DNA of 64,000 nucleotides, taken from contig NZ_FOCN01000007.1 of the NCBI RefSeq assembly GCF_900110125.1, positions 62,001-126,000 of the forward strand, written 5' to 3'. The translations under genes were made by a program, and so were the position numbers. The DNA comes from Cryobacterium luteum. GTDB lineage: Bacteria; Actinomycetota; Actinomycetes; Actinomycetales; Microbacteriaceae. This document shows positions 33,885 through 43,606 of the stretch, piece after piece (positions within the stretch are counted from its first letter, which is position 1; each line of letters opens with the position of its first letter). A model generated the notes under the pieces. The model was not told the origin of the DNA and made no database searches. It saw only the letters and a list, made by a program, of their open reading frames with translations.

Positions 33885-35378
33885 CTACCCGTCGGCGGCG
33901 GCCGGGCCGTTGCCGACGACGCGCTTGGGCAGCGCGAACACCAGCACGAGAGCGATCACGGCGAACCCGGCGCTGACCGCCATTGCCAGGGTGGCGCTGT
34001 GCGTGAACGCGACAGCTAGGGCATCCGCTCCGGGGCCGGTCACCGTCAGCGAGCCGAAAAAGACGCTGCCGATCACGGCGATACCGACGGCGCTGCCGAC
34101 GCGCTGCATGACGCCCACCACACCGCTCGCGCCGCCGGCCTCAGAGCGGTCGACGGTCGCGACGATGAACGACACGTTCGGGGCGATGAAGAGTCCGCTG
34201 CCGAGGCCGGCGATGAACAACGGCGGCAGGAGGTGCCAGTTGGTCAGGTCGCCCGGAGTGGTCAAGAGCATGACCAGCCAGATCCAGATCAGGCCGATCG
34301 TCACGAGGGTCACGCCGACCAGGAGCACCGAGCGCCCGAGCTGTTTGGCCAGCCGGTCGCTCTGGGAGGCCCCGAGTATGGTGCCGATGGCGAAGGGAAT
34401 CGAGACGAGTCCAGACTCGAGAGCGCTGTGCCCCAACCCGGCCTGCCAGAGAATCGAGATGGTAAAGAAGATGCTGGTGAAAGCGGCAAAGTAGACCAGC
34501 GCGAGAATGACGCCACCGGTGAAGGCCGGGTGGGAGAACAGGTGCGGTGGCACGAGCGGGCTGCCGTCACGTTTGGCGACACTCACTTCCCAGGCGCCGA
34601 AAGCCACCACGAGCAGCGCACCGGCTGCGAGGGTGAGGAAGGTCCACAGCGGCCAGCCCTGGTCTTCGCCCTCGATGAGCGGCACCAGCAGTGCTACCAG
34701 ACCGGCAGAGATGAGGACGAGGCCGAGCCAGTCGATGTTCGCCCGGGAGATCTGTGCTTTCCGGGGGAGAGCTGCACCGGCGGGCAGGAGAAAAACCGTG
34801 GCGATGAGGGCCAGAATACCGATCGGCAGGTTCACCCAGAACACCAGCCGCCAACCGTCCGCGGCGCCGAAGGCCTCGATGATGAGCCCGCCGACGATGG
34901 GGCCGAGGGCGGTGGAGACTCCGATGACCGATCCCATGATCGCGAAAGCCTTACCGCGGGCCGCGGGCGGGAACATCAGCTGGATCACGGCGGTCACGGC
35001 CGGCACGAACATGCCGCCGGCCAGTCCCTGAACCACGCGGGCCACGATGAGCTGCAGGTCGTTCTGCGCGAGCCCACAGGCCAGGCTCGCCATTGTGAAC
35101 AAGGCCAGTCCCGTGAAAAAGACCCATTTGTGACCGACGCGGTCGCCGACGCGGCCCGCCGGAATGAGCGCGAGGCCGAAGGCGAGGGCGTAGCCGGAGA
35201 TGATCCACGACAGGGTGGCCTCGCTGGCGTCGAGACTCGTGCGAATACTCGGCAGCGCCACATTCACGATGGTCGTATCGAGCAGCGCCATGAACATGCC
35301 CGAGAGCAGCACGATCAGGGCCTGCCACGCCCGGCGCGGAACGAGCGGTGCGGTGGGGGTGGCGGGCGTAGAAGTCAC
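33885..35378 (-). CDS. MFS transporter, DHA2 (EmrB/QacA) family
   Basis: Proton-driven multidrug-type exporter of 497 residues with 14 predicted helices. Motif C-like ALGPIVGGLI, motif A GRVGDRVGHKWVF and the LDTTIVNVALPSI opening of DHA2 pumps are all present. The GTG at 35378 has AGGA upstream; the frame extends further only because it runs through the terminator and tRNA gene. Nothing in the sequence tells the substrate. It begins the minus-strand run that continues into VanZ and the esterase. Confidence 0.88.
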   Translation of the reverse strand: MTSTPATPTAPLVPRRAWQALIVLLSGMFMALLDTTIVNVALPSIRTSLDASEATLSWIISGYALAFGLALIPAGRVGDRVGHKWVFFTGLALFTMASLACGLAQNDLQLIVARVVQGLAGGMFVPAVTAVIQLMFPPAARGKAFAIMGSVIGVSTALGPIVGGLIIEAFGAADGWRLVFWVNLPIGILALIATVFLLPAGAALPRKAQISRANIDWLGLVLISAGLVALLVPLIEGEDQGWPLWTFLTLAAGALLVVAFGAWEVSVAKRDGSPLVPPHLFSHPAFTGGVILALVYFAAFTSIFFTISILWQAGLGHSALESGLVSIPFAIGTILGASQSDRLAKQLGRSVLLVGVTLVTIGLIWIWLVMLLTTPGDLTNWHLLPPLFIAGLGSGLFIAPNVSFIVATVDRSEAGGASGVVGVMQRVGSAVGIAVIGSVFFGSLTVTGPGADALAVAFTHSATLAMAVSAGFAVIALVLVFALPKRVVGNGPAAADG

Positions 35379-35393
35379 AGGAGATCCTACAAC

Positions 35394-35424
35394 GAAACCC
35401 CCACTCGGCTTGAGTGAGGGTTTC
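35394..35424 (-). terminator. Terminator of tRNA-Pro
   Basis: GAAACCCCCACTC (35394-35406) and GAGTGAGGGTTTC (35412-35424) form a 13-bp stem with one mismatch. On the minus strand GTTGT follows. It lies between the tRNA 3' end and the MFS start. Confidence 0.65.
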
Positions 35425-35445
35425 ATTGTCGTGCTGCTACTGCTG

Positions 35446-35519
35446 TCGGGGTAACAGGATTTGAACCTGCGACCTCGTCGTCCCGAACGACGCGCGCTAC
35501 CAAGCTGCGCCATACCCCG
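35446..35519 (-). tRNA. tRNA-Pro (anticodon CGG)
   Basis: Minus-strand cloverleaf of 74 nt. The acceptor pairs CGGGGTA with TACCCCG plus discriminator A; the T-arm contains GGTTCAAATCC. The anticodon loop TTCGGGA, closed by GTCG/CGAC, gives anticodon CGG reading CCG. CCA is not encoded. The frame assigned to the MFS gene runs into it but is not coding here. Confidence 0.95.
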
Positions 35520-35582
35520 ATGGCCCGTGGGCCTCAATCAGTATAGGCGCTCAACGTCCCTCACAACGAATTGAGCGGGCAG

Positions 35583-36575
35583 TTAGGCCGCGGTCAGCGT
35601 GAGCAGGGTCGCTTCGGGCGGGCAGGCGAAGCGTACCGGCGCATAAATGGAAGTACCGAGGCCGGCCGAGACGTTCAGAAATGCCGTGCGCAGGCCGTGG
35701 TTCCAGAGGCTCAACCCTTTCACCTGGCGGCGCGGAATATCGCAGTTGGTCACAAGCGCGCCGAAACCTGGCACGCAGACCTGACCGCCGTGGGTGTGCC
35801 CGGCCAGGATCAGCTGGGCGCCATGATTCACGAAAGAGTTCAACACCCGCTGATACGGGGCATGCGCGACGCCGACGGTAAGCGTGGAGCGCGGCGCCGC
35901 GGCTTGTTCCGGGTCGGGCCAGACGTCGTCGCCGAGCGGATCGTTCGCCCGCAGGTCATCGATCGCGCGCGTGATCAGGTCGAGCCGGTCCCGCCCGATG
36001 TGTGGGTCGTCGACACCGAAGAACTCCACGTGGGTGTCCTTCAGATCGAGCGCCTCGGCCGCATTGTTGATGTCGGTCCACCCCAGATCGGCGAACACCT
36101 GGCGGAGGGCGTCGGTGTCGAGCTCCTCCGGGCGAATTGTGCGCCGGCTGGACGGGCCGCCGAAGTAGGTGAACGGGTTCTTCAGTTGTGGTCCGACGTA
36201 GTCGTTGGATCCGTTGACGAACACGCCGGGAATACCGCGGAACGGTGCGAGGGCATACTCGATGCCCCTGACGCCGTCTTCGTGCCCGAGGTTGTCGCCG
36301 GTGTTCACGACGAGGTCGGGTTTCAGCGCGGCGAGGCTGCGCACCCACTCCTGCTTGTTCTTCTGCCACGGTGCCATGTGCAGGTCGGACAGGTGCAGCA
36401 CGCGAATGGATGCTGAGTCCGGCGCGAGCACCGGAACGCTCACCTCACGCAGCGTGAACCGGGTGCGCTCCACGAGAGTGCCCCAGGCAAAGGCGGCGAG
36501 GCCGAGCGCGCCCGCCGCCGCGAGCATCGTGCCGACGAGCCGGCCGCCCTCGCCGGGCCGGCGAAGCGCGGTCAC
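35583..36575 (-). CDS. Metallophosphoesterase (membrane-anchored)
   Basis: Calcineurin-like phosphoesterase of 330 residues with an N-terminal helix (about 12-32). All metal-binding blocks are present: HLSDLHM, NTGDN, GSNDY and the late GHTHGGQ. Its GTG start overlaps the penicillin-binding protein stop (GTGA), so it is translated with it. The same pairing occurs in other actinobacteria next to tRNA-Pro, as recalled from M. tuberculosis Rv3682-Rv3683. An envelope-linked phosphodiester substrate is plausible. Confidence 0.9.
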   Translation of the reverse strand: MTALRRPGEGGRLVGTMLAAAGALGLAAFAWGTLVERTRFTLREVSVPVLAPDSASIRVLHLSDLHMAPWQKNKQEWVRSLAALKPDLVVNTGDNLGHEDGVRGIEYALAPFRGIPGVFVNGSNDYVGPQLKNPFTYFGGPSSRRTIRPEELDTDALRQVFADLGWTDINNAAEALDLKDTHVEFFGVDDPHIGRDRLDLITRAIDDLRANDPLGDDVWPDPEQAAAPRSTLTVGVAHAPYQRVLNSFVNHGAQLILAGHTHGGQVCVPGFGALVTNCDIPRRQVKGLSLWNHGLRTAFLNVSAGLGTSIYAPVRFACPPEATLLTLTAA

Positions 36576-39193
36576 TCTTTGGGTTTCGTATCGGTTGCTG
36601 CGGGCGCCGTGTATTTGCCGATGACGATGGTCACGGCGTCGCCGGGGCGGCCAGCCGTGCCCTCGCCCGGCTGAACGGCGACAACCTTGCCGTTCTGCGC
36701 CTCGTCGAGGGTCGGCTCTTCGGTCTTGGCCACGGTGAAACCATAGGGGGCGCCGGTGAGCGCCGTTCGGGCATCCGCTTCGGACTTGCCGATGATTCCC
36801 TTGGGAATGACAACGCCGGTACCGTCGCTTGAGAAGGCCGTGATGGTGGCACCGCGAGTGGAAGCCGAACCGCCCGCCGGGTCCGTGTTTGCCACGGTGC
36901 CGGCGGGCATTTCGGAGGTGGTCGCGCCGCCGTCGACGAACAGGAACCCGGCCGCCTCGAGAGTGGTCTTGGCCTCGGCCATGGACTTGCCGCGCACGTC
37001 GGGCACCGGAACGGACACTGCATTGATCACGTTGGACGAGGCTTCAGGGAAATCGTCCCCGCCGTACTTCGCGTTGGCGGCTGACATGACGACCGGCCAG
37101 ATGCGGTGGCGCGCCGTGGAGCCATCCTTGCCGAACAGCCGGCCACTGTAGGTGCGCTGATTCTTCCAGTTCAAGCCGCCGACGTTGACCACGCCGACGA
37201 CGGTGGCGACCTGGGTCGTGGCGCCACTCATCCAGGTGTCTTTGGCGGAGTCGGTGGTTCCAGTCTTACCGATCATGGGCAGCCGGGGTGAGGTATTGCC
37301 GTTGGATAAGCGGGCCGTTCCGCCGGTCATAACTGTTTGCATCGCGTGCTGCATGCCGGCGGCCACCGCGGGTTCGACCGATTGGGTGCAGGTCGACTTC
37401 GGAATCGGCATTTCGGTACCGTCAGAGCGGATCATCTTGGAGATGGCGACGGGGGTACATGTCATGCCATTGTTGGCGATGCCGGCAAAGGCCGCCGCCA
37501 TCGTGAGCGGTGCGATTTCGTTGGTGCCGATCACCGATGCGGCGTTCTGGCCGAGCTCGCCGCCGTCGGCGCGGTGCACGCCGAAGTTCTCCGCGGTCTT
37601 GCGAATTCCGCAGAGGTCGAGCTTCTTGGCCATGCCGATGAAGCCGGTGTTGATGGAGTTGGTCGTGGACTGGAGGGCGGAATAGTTTGGGTTCGATTCG
37701 CTGCTGCCGCCGTCGTTTCGAGGGTTGAAAGGCGGCGTGTCGGAGTCATAGTTTTGCACGCCGAGGCAGCTGTCCTGAAAGTTGCCCCAGTTCGACTTGC
37801 GGCGGGAGTCGACGCGCTCGGTGAGCGCGTGGCCTTCCTTGAGCCACTCGGCCAGGGTGAACACCTTGTATGTTGACCCGGGCTGGAATCCGCGCGAACC
37901 GCCAAAGGCGAAGTCGGTGTTGTAGTTGATGCTCGTGTAGTTGGCACCGGTGGCCTGAACGTCCGGATCCTGGCTGTAGTCCTTGTTCTGGGCCATGACG
38001 AGAATGGCTCCGGTGCCGACCCTGACGCTCGACACGACGCCGCCGACGTTCCAATCGTTAACGACCTTGGGAACGTTCGCGTTCAGTGCAGCAACCGAGG
38101 TTGCCTGGAGGTCGAGGTCGAGGGTCGTATAAACGTCGAACCCGCCCTGGCTGAAGTTGGCCAGGCGCTCCTCTTCGGTCGCCCCGAAGGTCACATCGTT
38201 CTTAAGTACTCTGGTCACGTAGTCGCAGAAGAAGGCACTGTCTCCGGCGGTCTGGCAGCCGGTGCTCGGCACGGTGATGACGGGCTCGACCGGCGCGGCC
38301 ACTGCGGCGTCGTAGTCGGCCTGGGCGATCTTGTCGTACTTCAACATCTCCTGAAGAATATAGTCGCGACGAAACTTATTGTCGGCGTAGCCATTGGCGG
38401 CACCGTTGGTTTCGCTGTCGGGGCGGTCGAGCTGAAACTTCACAGGGTTGTTCACGATCGCCACGAGACTCGCCGCCTGCGGCAGGGTCAGGGCCAGCGC
38501 CGTGGTGTTGAAGTAATAGTTGGCGGCGGCTTCGATGCCATACACCGTTCCGCCGTAGCCGGCGATGTTGAGGTAGCCGCGAAGAATGTCTGCTTTTTCG
38601 TACTTCTTCTCGATGCCGATGGCGAGGCGCATCTCGCGCAGCTTACGGTCAGCCGTCGGCTTGGTCGCGTCGGCGTAGCAAGCCTCGGCTGCGTCGGCGT
38701 CTGTCATGACCTCGCACTTTTGAATGAGTACGTTCTTCACGTACTGCTGGGTAATCGAGGAACCACCGCGGGTTTCACCGCCGGCCAGGGTCTGCACAGC
38801 GCCGTTGAAGCTCGACTGGATGTCGACGCCGCCGTGTTCCATGAAACGCGGGTCTTCACCGGCAATCGCGGCGTCCTTGGCGAACTGACTGATGGCGTCG
38901 GACGCGACGTCGACCCGGTTCTGCTCGTAGAACGAGGCGAGGAGTACGCGGGTGCCCACCGGGTCGGCGGCGTCGGTCGACGCGTAGATGTTGCTCTTCT
39001 GGGAGAGACGATCAATGGACAGGTACTCGGGCAGGCTGTCGAACACGTTGATGGTGTTCGTGGCGGCCATTCCCGACAGGGCAACGGCTGGGGCGACGGC
39101 GGCGGTCACGAGAATGCCGGCGACGGCACTCATTCCGACGAGACCCAGGAAACCCCCCAGAGCCCCGCTCACGGTTCGATTTTTGGCAGACAT
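36572..39193 (-). CDS. ponA2: Bifunctional class A penicillin-binding protein with PASTA domains
   Basis: Polymerises and cross-links peptidoglycan at the outer face of the membrane. 873 residues from the ATG at 39193. One helix (about 12-38) is followed by the glycosyltransferase domain with EDPRFMEHGGVD and GGSSITQQYVKN. The transpeptidase has SxxK in PGSTYK, SxN in TNSINTG and KTGTT. Two PASTA domains close the chain (from about VPVPDVRGKSM), then a short charged tail. The symbol follows the M. tuberculosis PonA2 neighbourhood (metallophosphoesterase, RidA, DUF4177) and is an inference. Confidence 0.92.
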   Translation of the reverse strand: MSAKNRTVSGALGGFLGLVGMSAVAGILVTAAVAPAVALSGMAATNTINVFDSLPEYLSIDRLSQKSNIYASTDAADPVGTRVLLASFYEQNRVDVASDAISQFAKDAAIAGEDPRFMEHGGVDIQSSFNGAVQTLAGGETRGGSSITQQYVKNVLIQKCEVMTDADAAEACYADATKPTADRKLREMRLAIGIEKKYEKADILRGYLNIAGYGGTVYGIEAAANYYFNTTALALTLPQAASLVAIVNNPVKFQLDRPDSETNGAANGYADNKFRRDYILQEMLKYDKIAQADYDAAVAAPVEPVITVPSTGCQTAGDSAFFCDYVTRVLKNDVTFGATEEERLANFSQGGFDVYTTLDLDLQATSVAALNANVPKVVNDWNVGGVVSSVRVGTGAILVMAQNKDYSQDPDVQATGANYTSINYNTDFAFGGSRGFQPGSTYKVFTLAEWLKEGHALTERVDSRRKSNWGNFQDSCLGVQNYDSDTPPFNPRNDGGSSESNPNYSALQSTTNSINTGFIGMAKKLDLCGIRKTAENFGVHRADGGELGQNAASVIGTNEIAPLTMAAAFAGIANNGMTCTPVAISKMIRSDGTEMPIPKSTCTQSVEPAVAAGMQHAMQTVMTGGTARLSNGNTSPRLPMIGKTGTTDSAKDTWMSGATTQVATVVGVVNVGGLNWKNQRTYSGRLFGKDGSTARHRIWPVVMSAANAKYGGDDFPEASSNVINAVSVPVPDVRGKSMAEAKTTLEAAGFLFVDGGATTSEMPAGTVANTDPAGGSASTRGATITAFSSDGTGVVIPKGIIGKSEADARTALTGAPYGFTVAKTEEPTLDEAQNGKVVAVQPGEGTAGRPGDAVTIVIGKYTAPAATDTKPKE

Positions 39194-39243
39194 ACACTTG
39201 AGCGTAAGCGACAAATCTGAATGCCCGCCTCGATAGGAGTCAC

Positions 39244-39411
39244 ATGCCCGCCTGGGAATACCTCACAACGCCGTTGATGATCCACAATACGGCCGCCATT
39301 TTGAACAACTGGGGCACTGACGGGTGGGAACTCGTGCAGGTGGTACCCGGCCCCGAAGGTGGCCTCGTTGCCTACCTGAAACGCCCGCTCGCCGCCAAGG
39401 AAGACGCATAA
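39244..39411 (+). CDS. DUF4177-type small protein
   Basis: 55-residue protein starting at an ATG with AGGAG a few bases upstream. The sequence (AWEYLTTPL, NTAAILNNWGTDGWELVQVV, EGGLVAYLKRP) is that of DUF4177 proteins, whose W-E-Y start and GWELV core are typical. Function unknown. It lies 2 bp before RidA and is surely co-transcribed. A DUF4177/RidA pair next to ponA2 is also known in mycobacteria. Confidence 0.85.
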   Translation: MPAWEYLTTPLMIHNTAAILNNWGTDGWELVQVVPGPEGGLVAYLKRPLAAKEDA

Positions 39412-39413
39412 CC

Positions 39414-39884
39414 GTGTCAAAGATCGAAGCCCGCCTGGCCGAACTGGGCCTTGAGCTGCCCAATGTCGTTCCGCCGGTCGCGGCGTACCTGCCCGCCGTG
39501 ATCAGCAACGGATTCGTCTACACCGCCGGGCAGCTGCCGATGGTGTCGGGCGCACTGCCCGCCGCCGGCAAGGTCGGTGATGGCCACGGCCTCGTTCCCG
39601 CCGCCGACGCCCAGGAGTACGCCCGTACCTGCGCACTCAACGGTCTCGCCGCGATCAAGAGCGTGATCGGGTCGCTCGACCGCATCACCCAGGTGGTCAA
39701 GGTTACCGGCTTCGTCGCCTCCGACCCGTCGTTCACCGGCCAGCCGACCGTCGTCAACGGCGCCTCCGACGTGCTTGTCGACATCTTCGGCGACATCGGC
39801 CGTCACGCACGGTCCGCCGTCGGGGTTGCCGTGCTGCCGCTTGACGCCCCGGTCGAAATCGAGTTCGTCGTCGCCTTCGCGTAA
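39414..39884 (+). CDS. RidA/YjgF family protein
   Basis: 156-residue member of the RidA/YjgF/UK114 family, which hydrolyses reactive enamine/imine intermediates or acts as a related small-molecule binding protein. GTG at 39414 follows AAGGAAG. Family landmarks are NGFVYTAGQLPMV near residue 30 and VGVAVLPLDAPVEIEFVVAF at the end, though the last region lacks the common Arg of canonical RidA (R-x-A/V usually precedes), so deaminase activity is uncertain. Confidence 0.85.
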   Translation: MSKIEARLAELGLELPNVVPPVAAYLPAVISNGFVYTAGQLPMVSGALPAAGKVGDGHGLVPAADAQEYARTCALNGLAAIKSVIGSLDRITQVVKVTGFVASDPSFTGQPTVVNGASDVLVDIFGDIGRHARSAVGVAVLPLDAPVEIEFVVAFA

Positions 39885-39890
39885 CCCGTT

Positions 39891-39983
39891 CGTAACTCCT
39901 GCAATTCGGGACGGCCGCGCGGAGCATCCACTGAAAATCAAGGCTCTCGCTGAGCCAGGCCACGAATTGCAGGAGTTATGCGC
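39891..39983. repeat. 93-bp hairpin element with 16-bp terminal inverted repeats (family A, copy 2)
   Basis: TAACTCCTGCAATTCG (39893-39908) is the exact complement of CGAATTGCAGGAGTTA (39963-39978), and the right end extends to TATGCGC as in copy 1. The element starts 6 bp after the RidA stop and ends before the acs terminator. Inner sequences share GCATCC and a (t)gagcc-ggc segment with copy 1. Confidence 0.7.
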
Positions 39984-40000
39984 ACCGGCGTGAAGAAACA

Positions 40001-40035
40001 GTTGAGGCCGCTCCCTTTCGGAGAGCGGCCTCAAC
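40001..40035 (-). terminator. Terminator of acs (possibly bidirectional)
   Basis: GTTGAGGCCGCTC (40001-40013) pairs perfectly with GAGCGGCCTCAAC (40023-40035). On the minus strand it lies 14 nt after the acs stop and is followed by TGTTTCTTC. Confidence 0.85.
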
Positions 40036-40049
40036 TGGTATCTGGCTTG

Positions 40050-42023
<1,974 letters not shown>

Positions 42024-42171
42024 ATGTGTAATTCGCTCCTTTGCGGTACGTGCATGCAGGACATTGCCAGCTCACCTGAACCCTACCGGTCCGGGTCATT
42101 TTCTGTATACACAAACGAAATACTGAGAAATGGGCCCCCGTTTCAGGGACATTTTCTACCCCCCAGGCGAG

Positions 42172-42191
42172 TGTCCTCCCAAATGAGGACA
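42172..42191. promoter_or_regulatory. Inverted repeat upstream of the 6C RNA promoter
   Basis: TGTCCTC (42172-42178) and GAGGACA (42185-42191) are separated by CCAAAT and abut the putative -35 box. An operator acting on the 6C RNA or on acs is possible. Confidence 0.4.
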
Positions 42192-42197
42192 TTGGAC

Positions 42198-42225
42198 TTG
42201 CAATTTGGTCGCAGCTGCGTAAACT
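42198..42225 (+). promoter_or_regulatory. Putative sigma-70-type promoter of the 6C RNA
   Basis: TTGCAA (42198-42203) and TAAACT (42220-42225) are 16 bp apart and would start transcription near 42232, giving a transcript of about 100 nt to the terminator. Confidence 0.5.
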
Positions 42226-42231
42226 GAAACA

Positions 42232-42333
42232 CGTCTGAACGAAAGTTTTGACCAGCACCGCGTACGGTTCCCCCCAATCTGCGTGGTGCTAGGCGGCACC
42301 TGTTCCCCCCAATAGGTGCCGCCCCTTCTTTTT
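42232..42333 (+). ncRNA. 6C small RNA
   Basis: Two successive hairpins each show exactly six cytosines in the loop, the defining trait of the actinobacterial 6C RNA motif. Hairpin 1: AGCACCGCGTA (42254-42264) with TGCGTGGTGCT (42280-42290), including G-U pairs. Hairpin 2: GGCGGCACCT (42292-42301) with AGGTGCCGCC (42314-42323), followed by CCTTCTTTTT as terminator. Both loops contain GTTCCCCCCAAT. The C-rich loops can pair with G-rich ribosome-binding sites; the M. tuberculosis homologue (B11) acts as an mRNA regulator. Its position before the Tad cluster also matches that genome. Confidence 0.92.
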
Positions 42334-42427
42334 AATTGGGCTCCTCCCCAGGCCTGCTGGCGGGCGGGTTCTGCACAAATTCTGCGGCGGCAGCAGAGGC
42401 GTGGCCGCCTGGCCGTAGCGTCGAAGC

Positions 42428-43606
42428 ATGGGCCAGCCCTTCGTCGCCGTTCCCTCCTACGCCGTCCCGGTCGAGTCGCCGCGGTCAGATCCTGGCACGC
42501 CGCCGTCGACCGGTGCGCCCCCTGCTGCACTACCGCCCGCGAACACCGCTCGACATCGCACGGCGACCACGCTTCACGTTGAAGCGAGCGTGGTCGATCC
42601 GACCGCGCCTGAACCGACCGCGCCTGAACCGTCAAGGCCTGAACCGGCCGCAGCCGGCAACGAGCGCATGAATGTGCGCGCACTCGGACCCCTCGCCAGC
42701 TACGCCGCACACCCCGACACGACCGACCTGTTCGTCAACGGCGACTCGGGACTGTGGATCGATGCCGGGCGCGGTCTCTCGTTCGCGCCCGCGTGGCAGT
42801 TCGGCGAGGCCGCGGTGCGGGAGTTGGCTGTGCGGCTGATCGCGCTCGGCGGCCGGCACATCGACGAGGCGAGCCCGTGCGTCGACGTGCGTCTGGCCGA
42901 CGGCATCCGCGTGCATGCCGTGCTGCCGCCGGTGTCGAGTACGGGAACGCTGCTCTCCATTCGGCTGCCGCACGCCGCCGACCGGAGCCTCGCTGCGCTC
43001 GCTGATGCTGGTTTGTTCGGCGTGGGGGAGGCATCCGCTGCGCAGTTGAACCGACTGCTCAAAGCGGTACGGGATCGCCAGAATATTCTCATCACCGGTG
43101 CAGCCGGGAGCGGGAAGACTACCCTGCTCGCCGCACTGCTCGGCGAAGCGCCGGCCCACGAACGCATCGTCGCGATCGAAGATGTGGCCGAGCTGCGCAT
43201 CCGGCATCCGCACGTGGTCGCGTTGGAGGCCCGGCAGGCTAATTTGGAGGGAGCCGGGCGCATCGGCCTCGAGGCGCTGTTGCGCGAAGCGCTGCGCATG
43301 CGGCCGGATCGTCTCGTGCTGGGCGAGTGCCGCGGATCGGAGATTCGGGAGTTGCTCGCCGCCCTCAACACCGGGCACGACGGGGGAGCCGGCACTCTGC
43401 ACGCGAATTCGCTCGAAGATGTTCCGGCCCGGTTGGAAGCGCTCGGTTCTCTTGCCGGGATGAGCGCCGCGGCCGTAGCCCGGCAGACGGTGAGCGCGAT
43501 CGGATTGGTGCTGCATCTGGAGCGTGTCGACGGGGAGCGAAGGCTCGAAGCGGTCGGTCGGTTCACCCTCAACGGCCGAGACCGGCTGTCGATCGAGGCG
43601 GCCTGA
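42428..43606 (+). CDS. tadA: Tad pilus secretion ATPase (TadA/CpaF family)
   Basis: Cytoplasmic hexameric ATPase that powers assembly of Flp-type pili. 392 residues from the ATG at 42428. A low-complexity Pro/Thr N-terminus (about 1-75) precedes the N-domain (LASYAAHPDTTDLFVNG). The catalytic domain has Walker A GAAGSGKTT, the Asp box VAIEDVAELR, Walker B LVLGECRGSE and the His box GHDGGAGTLHAN. It starts the cluster and overlaps the next gene at TGATG. Confidence 0.92.
   Translation: MGQPFVAVPSYAVPVESPRSDPGTPPSTGAPPAALPPANTARHRTATTLHVEASVVDPTAPEPTAPEPSRPEPAAAGNERMNVRALGPLASYAAHPDTTDLFVNGDSGLWIDAGRGLSFAPAWQFGEAAVRELAVRLIALGGRHIDEASPCVDVRLADGIRVHAVLPPVSSTGTLLSIRLPHAADRSLAALADAGLFGVGEASAAQLNRLLKAVRDRQNILITGAAGSGKTTLLAALLGEAPAHERIVAIEDVAELRIRHPHVVALEARQANLEGAGRIGLEALLREALRMRPDRLVLGECRGSEIRELLAALNTGHDGGAGTLHANSLEDVPARLEALGSLAGMSAAAVARQTVSAIGLVLHLERVDGERRLEAVGRFTLNGRDRLSIEAA

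Noticed and set aside
34233-35417. Long plus-strand frame opposite the MFS gene
   Set aside because: Low-complexity Glu/Gly/His composition; the MFS protein on the other strand is unmistakable.
35379-35537. N-terminal extension of the MFS protein
   Set aside because: It would be encoded by the tRNA-Pro gene and its terminator.
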